Shown here: piece after piece, positions 1-8,305 of the stretch
Numbering within the stretch: the first letter of the stretch is position 1
How the letters are laid out: the number at the start of each line of letters is the position of its first letter
NCBI GenBank assembly: GCA_029548445.1
Contig: JAKPNJ010000326.1
Coordinates: 1-49,677, forward strand
Direction of reading: 5' to 3'
Source of the DNA: Bacillota bacterium
Lineage (GTDB): Bacteria > Bacillota > Clostridia > Saccharofermentanales > UBA5734
DNA length: 49,677 bases
The notes under the pieces: generated by a model
The model's input: the letters and a program-made list of their open reading frames with translations, nothing else
The model's database searches: none
Told to the model about the DNA's origin: nothing
Made by a program: the position numbers and the translations under genes

Positions 1-648
1 CTGGACCGGGGAGTCCTGGGGGACATCTACTACGCCAAGGTGTCGTACCTGCGCCGGTGCGGCAATCCCGGCGGCTGGTTCGCGGACCGGTCCCGCTCCG
101 GGGGCGGCCCCCTGATTGACTTGGGGGTTCATGTCATCGACCTGGCCCGGTACCTGATGGGCAATCCCAATCCCGTGTCGGCCTTCGGCGCCACCTTCTC
201 GGGCATGGGGGTCCGGGCCAACATCCGGGGGATCGACCGCTACAGGGCGGCGGATTTCTCGGACTTCTGCGATGTGGAGGACCTGGCGACCGCCCTGGTC
301 CGCTTCGACAACGGGGCGGTGATGGCGGTGGAGACAAGCTATAGCCTCGAGATCAGGGAGGACACCGGCAGCGTCCAGCTCTTCGGCACGAAGGGCGGGG
401 CCAGCATCGACCCGGCCTTCGAGATCCATACCGAGATGGAAAACCGCCTGGTGGACCTGGCTCCCCGCGTGACGAAGGGCGCCGACTGGTTCGAGTCGAT
501 CTTCCGGCGGGAGATCGCCCACTTCGCGGACTGCGTAGCGAACGGCGTTCCCTGCCGAAGCCCGGCGGAGGACGGCGTGGCCCTGATGCGGATCATCGAC
601 GGCATCTACGAATCCGCCCGGACCGGGAGGGAGGTGACGCTTGCATGA
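1..648 (+). CDS. Gfo/Idh/MocA family oxidoreductase, 3' part (5' end outside window)
   Basis: The reading frame is open from base 1, so the gene begins upstream of the window and only its last 215 residues or so are present. The visible part is the C-terminal substrate-binding half of a Gfo/Idh/MocA NAD(P)-dependent sugar dehydrogenase. It has a GGWFADR...SGGGPLIDLGVHVIDLARYLMG segment (here split by a few residues), the usual Lys-Val strand before it, and an open-faced beta-sheet region ending in IIDGIYESARTG, the typical family C terminus. The N-terminal Rossmann nucleotide-binding domain is not seen. Its stop overlaps the start of the next gene (ATGA), so the two are translationally coupled. 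The likely role is oxidation or reduction of a sugar or sugar-acid intermediate in the cytoplasm; the substrate cannot be read from the sequence. Confidence 0.9.
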   Translation: MDRGVLGDIYYAKVSYLRRCGNPGGWFADRSRSGGGPLIDLGVHVIDLARYLMGNPNPVSAFGATFSGMGVRANIRGIDRYRAADFSDFCDVEDLATALVRFDNGAVMAVETSYSLEIREDTGSVQLFGTKGGASIDPAFEIHTEMENRLVDLAPRVTKGADWFESIFRREIAHFADCVANGVPCRSPAEDGVALMRIIDGIYESARTGREVTLA

Positions 649-1526
649 TCCTCGCCGTCAGTTCCTACAGCTTCAGCCAGTCGGTGGACCAGGGGCGGAT
701 GGCGTTCCTGGATATCCCCGCGAGGGCCCGGGACATGGGCTTCGGGGCCATCGAGCTCGCCGGCCTGCCGGTGCCGGCGGGGCGGTCCCCTGCGTCCGTG
801 GCCCGGGAGGTCCGGGCCGCCTGCGACCACGCAGGGCTGCCGGTGGTGAACTACGCCGTGGGGGCCGATTTCCTGCGGGGCTCCGGAGGCGACTGGCGGG
901 CCGAGGCGAACCGGCTCCTGGGGGAACTGGAGATCGCGGCGATCCTGGGCAGCCCCAGGATGCGCCATGATGCGAGCCAGGGATTCCCGGACGGTTCCGC
1001 GGGATCCGGCGATTTCGACGCAGCCCTGCCGATCCTCGCCGCCGGGTGCCGGCGGGTGGCCGAAGCCGGGGCCGCCCTGGGGATCCGAACCCTGGTGGAG
1101 AACCACGGGTTCTTCTGCCAGGACAGCGACCGGGTGGAGCGGCTGGCCCACCGGGTGGACCACCCGAATTTCGGGCTGCTGGTGGACATCGGGAACTTCC
1201 TGTGCGCCGACGAATCCCCGGAGGCGGCGGTGGGGCGGGTGGCGTCCCTGGCCGCCCATGTCCATGCCAAGGACTTCCATGTGAAGCCGGCGGAGGGGCC
1301 CGATCCGGGCCGGGGTTGGTTCCGGAGCCGGGGCGGGCAGTACCTGCGGGGTGCCATCGTGGGCCATGGGGAGGTGCCGATAGCCCGGTGCCTGGCGCTG
1401 CTGCGCAAAGCCGGCTACGACGGGGTCCTGTCCCTGGAGTTCGAGGGGCTGGAGACCCCCGAAACCGCGATCCCCATGGGGAAGGAGAACCTGGAGCGGT
1501 ACTGGGGCCTGGCGGCGGCGATGTAG
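645..1526 (+). CDS. Sugar phosphate isomerase/epimerase family protein (AP endonuclease 2-type TIM barrel)
   Basis: This 293-residue protein belongs to the xylose-isomerase-like TIM barrel superfamily (IolE/IolI/hydroxypyruvate isomerase type). It starts MILAVSSYSFSQ, the usual first strand. It carries ENHGFF (Glu metal ligand), then a LLVDIGNF strand (Asp ligand), AAHVHAKDFH (His ligands), a GHGEVP loop and a final SLEFEGLE strand (Glu ligand), which together form the divalent-metal site of the family. The start overlaps the stop of the upstream Gfo/Idh/MocA gene by 4 bp, and such pairs commonly act together in inositol-like or rare-sugar catabolism. The exact substrate is unknown. It ends about 275 bp before the fucosidase gene. 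Confidence 0.88.
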   Translation: MILAVSSYSFSQSVDQGRMAFLDIPARARDMGFGAIELAGLPVPAGRSPASVAREVRAACDHAGLPVVNYAVGADFLRGSGGDWRAEANRLLGELEIAAILGSPRMRHDASQGFPDGSAGSGDFDAALPILAAGCRRVAEAGAALGIRTLVENHGFFCQDSDRVERLAHRVDHPNFGLLVDIGNFLCADESPEAAVGRVASLAAHVHAKDFHVKPAEGPDPGRGWFRSRGGQYLRGAIVGHGEVPIARCLALLRKAGYDGVLSLEFEGLETPETAIPMGKENLERYWGLAAAM

Positions 1527-1528
1527 CG

Positions 1529-1618
1529 GACCGGACGCGGTCGGCGCGGACCGGACGCGAACCGGACGCGAACCGAGAGCGGACCGAGAGCGGACCCGCT
1601 GCGATTTCCTGCGATTTG
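1529..1618 (+). repeat. Intergenic short tandem repeats
   Basis: Between the isomerase and fucosidase genes are two tandem copies of the 11-mer CCGGACGCGAA (1551-1572), immediately followed by two copies of the 11-mer CCGAGAGCGGA (1573-1594), then two copies of a 10-mer CTGCGATTT(C/G) (1599-1618). An extra partial CGGACCGGACGCG lies at 1528-1540. No reading frame or known element explains them. They look like microsatellite-type slippage in G+C-rich spacer DNA. Confidence 0.7.
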
Positions 1619-1630
1619 TCCATGTTTTCG

Positions 1631-1671
1631 GTCGCCCTGTCCATTGCGGGGCGACCTTCCTGGGCTACCAT
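1631..1671 (+). promoter_or_regulatory. Possible promoter with overlapping inverted repeat, upstream of the fucosidase gene
   Basis: TTGCGG (1644-1649), a 16-bp spacer and TACCAT (1666-1671) resemble a housekeeping promoter pointing at the fucosidase gene at 1802. A perfect 7-bp inverted repeat, GTCGCCC (1631-1637) and GGGCGAC (1649-1655), straddles the -35 box and could be an operator. This is prediction from sequence only; the -35 match is moderate. Confidence 0.35.
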
Positions 1672-1801
1672 GAAGGAGACGACGAAGGCTGGCGGCCGGC
1701 GGATTCGGTGTTCGGGGATACGCCCCGGCAGGGGCCATGACCCGAACCGCGACCGCAGCCGCGAGCCCCAAAAAATGCAGGAAAACGAGGAGGAGACGGA
1801 G

Positions 1802-3118
1802 ATGTCGACATTGCTGTCCAAACAGGCCTACGAAAAGCAGGTGGCGGAGAGTCGGGACCGGCGCATGGCCTGGTGGCGGGAGGCCCGGTTCGGGATGTTC
1901 GTTCACTTCGGGCTGTATTCGCAGTTGGGTCGGCACGAGTGGGCCCAGACCCTGGAAAACTTTCCCGTTGCCGAGTACGAAAAGCTGGCGGAGACCTTCC
2001 GGCCCCGGCCGGGAGCGCCTCGCGAGTGGGCGGCCCTGGCGAAGAAGGCCGGGATGAAGTACATGGTGCTGACGACCCGCCACCACGAGGGCTTCAGCCT
2101 GTGGGACTCGAGGGCGAACCCGTATAACGCCGTGAACTTCGGCCCGAAGAGGGACATCGTCCGGGAGTTCGTGGACGCCTGCCGGGAGTTCGGCCTGGGG
2201 ATCGGGTTCTATTCGTCCCTCATGGACTGGCACCACCCCGACGGCTGGCGCTGCGCCTTCGACACCGAGGCCCGCCGCCGCTTTACGGCCTACATCCGGG
2301 CCCTCAACACCGAGCTGCTGACAAATTACGGGAAGATCGACATCCTCTGGTACGACGTGCCGGCGCCCATGGAGTCCTGGGAGGGCTGGGATTCGCTTGA
2401 ACTGAACCAGCACATGCGGTCCCTGCAGCCCGACCTGATCATCAACGACCGGAGCAAGCTTCCTGAAGATTTCGGGACGCCGGAGGAGCACATCACGGCC
2501 GCCGACCGGGACTGGGAGGCCTGCATGACCTTCAACGGCATGAGCTGGGGGTATGTGGACAGCCGCCAGGCGGCGCCCTACAGCTACAACGCCCAGCGGA
2601 TCCTGCGGATGCTCGTGACCTGTGCCGCTGGAGGCGGAAACCTGCTGCTGAACATCGGGCCGGCCCCGGACGGGTCGGTGCCGGAGGAGGCGGTGGAGCC
2701 CCTGGAGACGGTGGGCCGGTGGCTCGCGGAGAACGGCCGGGCGGTGTACGGGGGGATGCAGCGGACCAGCGGATGGACCGAGGGACGGGTGGGCGGCAAC
2801 GGCGTGACGTCGGCCACCTGCGACGGAAAGTCGGTCTTCCTGTGGAACTGGATCTGGCCCGCCGGCGGGTCCATGGGCCTGGGCGGCTACATGGAGGCGC
2901 CGAAGGCGGTCCGGCTGCTGCGGGACGGCACCCCCGTCGACTTCGAGCACAAGGGACACAGAATCATCCTGAAGAACCTGCCGGCCACACCCCCCGATCC
3001 CCACGCCGGGGTGACGGTCCTGGAGATGGAGTTCGACGGGATGCCCCGGTACAAAACCTTCAGCTACTACCCGCAGCTCCACGGCGGCCTGGATGTGACG
3101 GACGGGGAGAGGCTGTAA
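1802..3118 (+). CDS. Alpha-L-fucosidase, glycoside hydrolase family 29
   Basis: This 438-residue GH29 enzyme would hydrolyse terminal alpha-L-fucose with retention of configuration. I chose ATG 1802 because GGAGGAGACGGAG sits just upstream; the frame is open much further upstream but that stretch lies over the previous gene and repeats. Family marks are WWREARFGMFVHFGLYS (residues 24-40), a KYMVLTTRHHEGFSLWDS segment (86-103), the IDILWYDVP strand with Asp185 at the expected nucleophile position, and a GGGNLLLNIGP(A/S)PDG segment typical of GH29 about 280-300. No signal peptide is visible, so it probably acts on imported oligosaccharides in the cytoplasm. A short C-terminal beta domain follows the barrel. 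It is the last plus-strand gene before a convergent minus-strand operon. Confidence 0.92.
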   Translation: MSTLLSKQAYEKQVAESRDRRMAWWREARFGMFVHFGLYSQLGRHEWAQTLENFPVAEYEKLAETFRPRPGAPREWAALAKKAGMKYMVLTTRHHEGFSLWDSRANPYNAVNFGPKRDIVREFVDACREFGLGIGFYSSLMDWHHPDGWRCAFDTEARRRFTAYIRALNTELLTNYGKIDILWYDVPAPMESWEGWDSLELNQHMRSLQPDLIINDRSKLPEDFGTPEEHITAADRDWEACMTFNGMSWGYVDSRQAAPYSYNAQRILRMLVTCAAGGGNLLLNIGPAPDGSVPEEAVEPLETVGRWLAENGRAVYGGMQRTSGWTEGRVGGNGVTSATCDGKSVFLWNWIWPAGGSMGLGGYMEAPKAVRLLRDGTPVDFEHKGHRIILKNLPATPPDPHAGVTVLEMEFDGMPRYKTFSYYPQLHGGLDVTDGERL

Positions 3119-3131
3119 TGTTCGGCTGACC

Positions 3132-3222
3132 GGGGCGGGTTCCGGCGTCTCCGCCGACGCGCCTGCCCTTCCATTGGCTCATGTCCGGAACCCGTCCCGG
3201 CCTTTCGGGGCGGGTTCCGGCG
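3132..3222. terminator. Hairpin and 16-bp direct repeat between convergent genes
   Basis: GGAACCCGTCCC (3187-3198) pairs with GGGGCGGGTTCC (3207-3218) through a 12-bp stem with one G-U pair. It lies between the ends of the fucosidase gene and the URO-D gene, so it may end both transcripts. It lacks a clear U tract on either strand. The 16-mer GGGGCGGGTTCCGGCG occurs twice (3132-3147 and 3207-3222), so the left arm could pair with either copy. Confidence 0.45.
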
Positions 3223-3224
3223 CG

Positions 3225-4325
3225 TCAGGAGCCCGCTTCCAGGACCAGCTCGTGCAGTCGGTGGGAATAGTCGCAGAAATCCTGCCAGGACACCTCCGGC
3301 GGCACCAGGTGGTCCAGGGCCGGGATATAGCGGGTGCCGGACAGCAGCGGCCGGATGCGCTGCAGCTCCTGCTCCAGGACCTCCCGCCCCTGGGAAATCA
3401 ACCGCTTGTCGATGCCCCCGAACAGGGCCAGGTCCGGAAACTGGCGGCGCAGGGCCACGACATCGTTGCCGGCGGCGACCTCGAATGGCAGCAGGGCGTT
3501 GACGCCGCCTTCCATGAAAGGCGGGATCAGCTCGTCACATCGGCCGTCGGTGTCGACGATGAAGCCGGGGATGTCGTGGGCCAGGGCGAAGTCCGCCAGG
3601 CGGCGGTACTGGGGCACCATGAAGGTCCGGACCATCTCGGGGGAGATCAGGGATCCCTGCTTGCCGGACATGTCCTCCCACATATGGACCAGGCTGATTT
3701 CGGGAATGTCCCGGCAGATCTTCCCATAGATCGAAAGCCAGAAGTCGGCCAGGTCCGACATGATCGTCATGACCAGTTCCGGGTCGTCAAGGAAGGAGAT
3801 CAGCAGCGGTTCGACCCCCATCAGGTCCCGCAGGGTGCCGAACATCCCATAGGGATAGTTGCCCAGCTGGAGGGCGGCGTCTCCCTGGCGAAGCGATGTG
3901 GCCACCGTCGCCCAGTTGGCCGGGAAGCGCCGCGGATCCTCCGGGTCCAGGCGCTCCCGCCGGATTTTTCGCCAGTCGTCGATTGTGGCCACCGGGTTGC
4001 GCAGGATCCTCGGGATGCCGCTGCGCCCCTTGATGCTCTCCTGGACAATCCCCAGGGAATCCTGGAAGACGATGCGATCGGGGGTTTCCTGGAGCACCTC
4101 GTACGGGAAGGCGGGACAGAAGCCGAAGTTGACCCAGCTGGTCAACGGCACGATGCCGGCATCGAACCCGAAGGCCGAATATTCGACGGGCCCGCCGATT
4201 TCCCCGCGCCAGCGCGCTTCCGTTTCCGTCCAGGGGCCGAAATACAGGAACCAGGGAGCCCGGTCCAGGTCCTGGCCCATGAGACAGCGACGAATCCGTT
4301 CCCGGTTGCCCAGCGCGTGTATCAT
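3225..4325 (-). CDS. Uroporphyrinogen decarboxylase (URO-D) family protein
   Basis: This 366-residue protein has the URO-D/MtaA TIM-barrel fold. It starts MIHALGNRERIRRCLMGQ and contains the WFLYFGPW region, the LVHMWEDMSGKQGSLISPEMVRTF-type segment (split here) and FIVDTDGRCDELIPPFMEGGVNALLP, which matches the family's conserved D-x-D-G and second-half strands. Members in sugar operons are not haem enzymes; related proteins are corrinoid methyltransferases, but many in carbohydrate clusters have no known reaction. It is the last gene of a minus-strand operon and its start overlaps the stop of the oxidoreductase gene upstream by 4 bp. A role in sugar or methylated-sugar metabolism is inferred from context only. 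Confidence 0.82.
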   Translation of the reverse strand: MIHALGNRERIRRCLMGQDLDRAPWFLYFGPWTETEARWRGEIGGPVEYSAFGFDAGIVPLTSWVNFGFCPAFPYEVLQETPDRIVFQDSLGIVQESIKGRSGIPRILRNPVATIDDWRKIRRERLDPEDPRRFPANWATVATSLRQGDAALQLGNYPYGMFGTLRDLMGVEPLLISFLDDPELVMTIMSDLADFWLSIYGKICRDIPEISLVHMWEDMSGKQGSLISPEMVRTFMVPQYRRLADFALAHDIPGFIVDTDGRCDELIPPFMEGGVNALLPFEVAAGNDVVALRRQFPDLALFGGIDKRLISQGREVLEQELQRIRPLLSGTRYIPALDHLVPPEVSWQDFCDYSHRLHELVLEAGS

Positions 4326-5386
4326 CGTGTGGAACCTCCATCCCGCATCCGAATATAGTCATACGCCACCTGCAGGTCCCGAACCGCCTCGTCCGCCAGG
4401 CAGGGCGCCGTCCCCTCCCCGCGGACCAGGTCGATGAAATGCCGGGCCTGGTTGCGCATGGCGGAGATCGTCGGCAGCATGGGTCGCTCGAAGCGGGGGA
4501 GACCCTGGCCGTTGTCGATCATGAGCTCGACCCGCCCGGCCTGTTGGCTGGCCAGGGGCGCCGGCAGGTCGACCTGTACGGTGGCCCGTTCAAAACAGGC
4601 CAGGCAGCGCTCCTGCCAATCGATCGTATTCTGCCAGGGCGCCATTTCCAGGACGACCATGACGCCGGAGACCGACCGGCCCACCAGCAGGCGGCCGGAC
4701 GCATCCGCGTACTCGACCCCGTAGTCCTCGCCCAGGAGATAGCGGATGGCGTTGACCTGGTGGATATAGTAGTTGACGAACCCGTCGTAGGCCCGGGCCT
4801 GGTCCGGCGTCAGTCCCTCGATCTCGTCCGCCCTCTCGACGGCCATCTCCGGATAGGCTTCGCTGCTGCCCAGGGTGGCGGCAAAGCCGTTCCAGGTCCA
4901 TTCTCCCGGGGGCATCGTGACCCGGAGATAGGTCATGCGTCCGCTCACGCCGCTGGATTGCCAGTCCCGGATGACCGTCCTGGCATATTCCATGGCCGGG
5001 TCACAACGCTTGTGGTATCCGACCATGTGCGTGACCCCGTGGGATCGGGCCATATCGGCCAGCCACGCGCCGGCCGCCACCGAAAGGGCCAGTGGCTTTT
5101 CCGTCAGGATTGGCTTGCCAGCCTTGTACAGGTCCGGCAGGAGGGCTCGGTGGTGGGCATAGGGCTGGATGCAGACCAGCCCGTCGAACGCCGCGTGATC
5201 CAGCAGGTCCAGGTGGTCGTGGTAGATTTCCGGGATCCCGTAGCGGGCCGCCACCCTGGCGGCCAGGTCCCGGCGCGGCTCGGCCAGGGCGACGACCTGG
5301 CAGTCCGGCCAGGAAACATACTGCTCCAGGTGGGCGCGCTGGCCCATGAGGCCGGTTCCGATCATGGCCAGTCGAACAGGTTGCAT
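4322..5386 (-). CDS. Gfo/Idh/MocA family oxidoreductase
   Basis: This full-length 354-residue NAD(P)-dependent oxidoreductase starts MQPVRLAMIGTGLMGQRAH, giving the Rossmann G-x-G-x-x-G motif at about residues 10-15. TEKPLALS (around residues 95-102), with the family's catalytic Lys, and a C-terminal region containing VGYHKRCDPA and NYYIHQVNAIRYLLGE (His of the active site) follow. It is internal to a minus-strand operon: its start lies 25 bp inside the end of the VCBS-repeat gene and its stop overlaps the start of the URO-D gene. The likely role is oxidation of a sugar derivative released by this locus. It is a different branch from the partial gene at the left edge. Confidence 0.92.
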   Translation of the reverse strand: MQPVRLAMIGTGLMGQRAHLEQYVSWPDCQVVALAEPRRDLAARVAARYGIPEIYHDHLDLLDHAAFDGLVCIQPYAHHRALLPDLYKAGKPILTEKPLALSVAAGAWLADMARSHGVTHMVGYHKRCDPAMEYARTVIRDWQSSGVSGRMTYLRVTMPPGEWTWNGFAATLGSSEAYPEMAVERADEIEGLTPDQARAYDGFVNYYIHQVNAIRYLLGEDYGVEYADASGRLLVGRSVSGVMVVLEMAPWQNTIDWQERCLACFERATVQVDLPAPLASQQAGRVELMIDNGQGLPRFERPMLPTISAMRNQARHFIDLVRGEGTAPCLADEAVRDLQVAYDYIRMRDGGSTR

Positions 5387-6537
5387 CGATCCATCCTCCC
5401 TTCCCGCTCACGGAGCGGAGGCTCCGTCCCGTGTCCCGCCACCGAGATCGGGTCCGGTACGTTCTCGAACCAGAAAAGGCCTTCCTTGCCAGGCGCCACC
5501 AGGTCCAGGCGACCGCGGCCCGCCAGGTCCGCCAGGGCGAACCAGATGCCCACGCCGGAGTGTTCGCCGCTCCCGGCGGGGCCCTCGTCGATGACCTCCC
5601 GCGTGAAACGGCCGCCGTCGATCCGGTAGCAGTAGATGAAGACGTCGTCGTTGTCGCCCGGGTCGCCGCCGCAATGGGCCCGCCAGCGCTTGCCGGTCAC
5701 GAGCTCCAGCATGCCGTCCCCATCGACGTCCGCCAGCTGCAGGTCATGGAACTGGGCATGGTCCCCGTCGATGACATGGCGCACAAAGCGGCGGCCGCCG
5801 GACTCGGTTCCCTGCTGTTCCAGCCACGCGAGGCCGTATCCGTGGGCATGGCCGACGATCAGGTCGGTCCGGCCGTCGCCGTTGACGTCATGCCCCAGGA
5901 TCGGCACGCTGGCGGCCGAAAAGCCGCAGTCATACTCGGGATGGAAATCCCACGGGCCGCTCCAGGGACCGGCATCCGGCTGCCGCAGCCAGCCGTTGGC
6001 CAGCAGGAGGTCCACCCGGCCGTCACCGTCCACATCCGCAAACCCCATGCCGTGCCCCGATGGCGCGTCGTACAGCACATGCCTGCGGAAAAGGCCCCGG
6101 CCCCGGCCGTTCCCATCCTGGAGCAGCTTGTAGCAGGCCTGGGGATTGCCCGGCGTATTGGGGAAGATCTCCGGGGTCCCGCAGCCGTCGATGTCGAACA
6201 GGCGGATGGTCTCGATGCAGCCGCACTCGTCAATGTCATGGACCGTCCAGGGGCCGGTGGTCCCCGGGTTCTCCCGCCAGCGCAGCGTCCGGCCGAACCA
6301 GCCGCCCGTCACGATATCCAGCCGGCCGTCGCCATTGACATCCAGGCCGACATCCGAGAAATCGTCGAAATACTCGCCCTCGGCCTGCACGTCGCAAATT
6401 TTGTACTTTTCCGCGAAATCCGGACCGGCGTACCAGTAGGCGCCGCTGACGATATCCGGGATCCCGTCGCCGTTGACATCGAACACCGCGGCGGCCTCGT
6501 AGCGCTCGGAACTGATCTTATGCTTGATCCACGCCAT
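5362..6537 (-). CDS. FG-GAP/VCBS-repeat beta-propeller protein without signal peptide
   Basis: The protein has 391 residues. I chose the ATG at 6537 because AAGGGGG lies 6 bp upstream; the frame continues 57 codons further but that part covers the divergent promoter. It has about seven Asp-rich calcium-loop repeats of the D-x-(D/N)-G-D-G-x-x-(D/E) type: DVNGDGIPDIVSG, DVNGDGRLDIVTG, DIDGCGTPEIF, DVDGDGRVDLLLANG, DVNGDGRTDLIVG, DVDGDGMLELVTGK and the degenerate DLAGRGRLDLVAPG. This predicts a seven-bladed integrin-alpha-like propeller. Most relatives are secreted, yet this one begins directly with MAWIKHKISSERYEAAAVF and has no signal peptide. It leads an operon with an oxidoreductase and a URO-D protein, divergent from the AraC gene. 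Function is unknown. Confidence 0.85.
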   Translation of the reverse strand: MAWIKHKISSERYEAAAVFDVNGDGIPDIVSGAYWYAGPDFAEKYKICDVQAEGEYFDDFSDVGLDVNGDGRLDIVTGGWFGRTLRWRENPGTTGPWTVHDIDECGCIETIRLFDIDGCGTPEIFPNTPGNPQACYKLLQDGNGRGRGLFRRHVLYDAPSGHGMGFADVDGDGRVDLLLANGWLRQPDAGPWSGPWDFHPEYDCGFSAASVPILGHDVNGDGRTDLIVGHAHGYGLAWLEQQGTESGGRRFVRHVIDGDHAQFHDLQLADVDGDGMLELVTGKRWRAHCGGDPGDNDDVFIYCYRIDGGRFTREVIDEGPAGSGEHSGVGIWFALADLAGRGRLDLVAPGKEGLFWFENVPDPISVAGHGTEPPLREREGRMDRCNLFDWP

Positions 6538-6664
6538 TTTGACCCCCTTCGACCGATCGAACGCCTGTTCAGGACCGACCCTTTTCGATATCATTATGGA
6601 ATCGGAAGGCTGGATCCGAAATGGAAAGAAACATGAAGATTGATGGACAAAAACGAGGTCGTCG

Positions 6665-7522
6665 ATGGAGCAGCTGATCAGCATCGGGTTCCAGGGGAAC
6701 ACGCACATCCCGTCCCACCACCACAGTCTGTGGGAGATTGTCTACTATGTGCAGGGCCATGTCCGGCTGACCGTCGGGGACCGGATCCTTGTGTGCGAGC
6801 CGGGGAGCCTGGTGTTCCTGCCGCCGGGGATCCCCCATGCGGAAGACTGCGAGGAGGGGTATGCGAACTACTTCTTCGTGGTCGGTCGCTTCGGCCTGCC
6901 AGTTCGGCAGGCCACCGCGGTGCGCGACCTGGCGGACCGGCCCATGCAGCAAATCCTTTCCCAGATGCTGTACCTGTTCCATACGAGGAGCAGCAAGTGG
7001 CAGCGAACCCTTGCGTCCCTCCTGGACGTCCTGGCGCACTATGCGACAGGCCTGCTGGACCAACCCGCCCGCCAGCCGCTGGTCGGGCAATTCATCAACA
7101 CCCTGGTCGACAATATCGGCAACGAGGGATTTCGCCTCGAGGTGGCCATGTCGGCGCTGCCCATGTCGGAGGACCATCTCCGCATCCTGTTCACCCGGGA
7201 GACAGGCCAATCCCCTCTGCAGTACCTGACGGACCTGCGCATCCGGCATGCCTGCAGCCTGATGCTGGCCGACCTGGACAACCATGCGCTGACCATCCAG
7301 TCGGTCTCCCGACAGTGCGGGTATTCCGATCCGTATTACTTTTCCAGGGTCTTTCGCAAGAAGGTGGGCCTGAGCCCCCGGCAATGGCTGGACCGGGAAA
7401 AGGAGCGGCTGCAGTCCGGCGATGCTGGCGATCCTCGCGATACCGGCGATGCAGACGCGGCCGTCCCGCCCGCCGTCCCGCCTGCAGCCGCCCCGCGTCG
7501 CGTCGCGCCCGCCGCCGTCTAG
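6665..7522 (+). CDS. AraC family transcriptional regulator (cupin sensor plus HTH)
   Basis: This 285-residue regulator has an N-terminal cupin sugar-sensing domain of about 90 residues: HIPSHHHSLWEIVYYVQG and GSLVFLPPGIPHAE are the usual His-rich and PPG(I/V)PH marks. A linker follows, then the two AraC helix-turn-helix units at about residues 155-255, including LRILFTRETGQSPLQYLTDLRI (split) and the second-unit signature SRQCGYSDPYYFSRVFRKKVGLSP. It is transcribed away from the VCBS/oxidoreductase/URO-D operon and probably controls it. The last 30 residues or so are low-complexity Ala/Pro/Asp. Its stop overlaps the 3' end of the convergent HAD gene by 4 bp. Confidence 0.93.
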   Translation: MEQLISIGFQGNTHIPSHHHSLWEIVYYVQGHVRLTVGDRILVCEPGSLVFLPPGIPHAEDCEEGYANYFFVVGRFGLPVRQATAVRDLADRPMQQILSQMLYLFHTRSSKWQRTLASLLDVLAHYATGLLDQPARQPLVGQFINTLVDNIGNEGFRLEVAMSALPMSEDHLRILFTRETGQSPLQYLTDLRIRHACSLMLADLDNHALTIQSVSRQCGYSDPYYFSRVFRKKVGLSPRQWLDREKERLQSGDAGDPRDTGDADAAVPPAVPPAAAPRRVAPAAV

Positions 7523-8238
7523 CCCGCTGTCCCGCCCGTCGCCGTCTCCGCCTCCACGATCCGAAGGACCTCCGACAGGTCCCGGGCGAACCACCGGACC
7601 GGCTCCATCGCGGGCTTCCGGACCAGGATCGCCGGCAGGCCCACCGCCTCGGCTCCCCGGACATCCGCCTCCAGGTTGTCGCCGGCCATGAAGGCGACCG
7701 TGGGATGGCCCGCCAGGGCCAGGGCCTGGCGGAAGATCTCCGGATGGGGCTTCTCGTAGCCCACCCGGGCGGAGGTCAGGATCCCGTCGACCAGGGGCGC
7801 AAGTCCGACCCCCTCGACGATGGCCGGAAGCTCCGGAATGTGGTTGGAGACGATAACATGGCGAAAGCCCCGATCCCGGAAGCGCTGGAGGATGTCCAGG
7901 GTTTCGGGATAGAGGGTGTAGCGGCCGGGCTCCATCATGTACGCCCGGGCGGCCCGGGCGTAGACCCTCGCTGTCTCCGGCGGGAAGCCGTTCCGCTCGT
8001 AGGCCTGCTGGAACAGCGGATAGAGGTTCTCCCACCAGGCCTCCGGATCCCGGAGGTGCCGGTAGTCCCGCCAGGGTTCGTCCCAGGGGAAGCCGCTCTG
8101 GAGCCAGGGGGAGAAGTGGTCATCGGTCAGGCCGTGGCCCGGCTCCCGCTCGTCCAGCACCATCCGGAGGCTCGACCGGAACATGCCCGGCCGGGCGGCC
8201 AGGGTGTTGTGGAAATCCCAGAACAGGACCTTGTCCAT
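7519..8238 (-). CDS. HAD family hydrolase with altered first motif (DFH)
   Basis: The protein has 239 residues, starting at ATG 8238 behind GGAGGAACAC; the longer open frame upstream only overlays the dehydratase gene. It is a HAD-IA phosphatase with a C1-type cap. Motif I is FWDFHNTL: Asp8 is the nucleophile, but position +2 is His10 rather than the usual Asp general acid. Motif II is VSNH (Ser131), motif III Lys163 in GYEKPHPEIF, and motif IV GDNLEAD (Asp187, Asp192). The missing second Asp could change the reaction or weaken phosphatase activity. It lies 67 bp downstream of the ManD-type dehydratase on the same strand, so a role in dephosphorylating a sugar intermediate is plausible but unproven. 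Confidence 0.85.
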   Translation of the reverse strand: MDKVLFWDFHNTLAARPGMFRSSLRMVLDEREPGHGLTDDHFSPWLQSGFPWDEPWRDYRHLRDPEAWWENLYPLFQQAYERNGFPPETARVYARAARAYMMEPGRYTLYPETLDILQRFRDRGFRHVIVSNHIPELPAIVEGVGLAPLVDGILTSARVGYEKPHPEIFRQALALAGHPTVAFMAGDNLEADVRGAEAVGLPAILVRKPAMEPVRWFARDLSEVLRIVEAETATGGTAG

Positions 8239-8305
8239 GTGTTCCTCCCAGGGGTCACGTGGCTGCCGCCGACCGGATGCCAGGCCCCCTCGGGGGCCAC
8301 CGTCC

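Noticed and set aside
4439-6636. Plus-strand frames opposite the oxidoreductase and VCBS genes
   Set aside because: No domain pattern; the opposite strand carries Rossmann and calcium-loop repeats.
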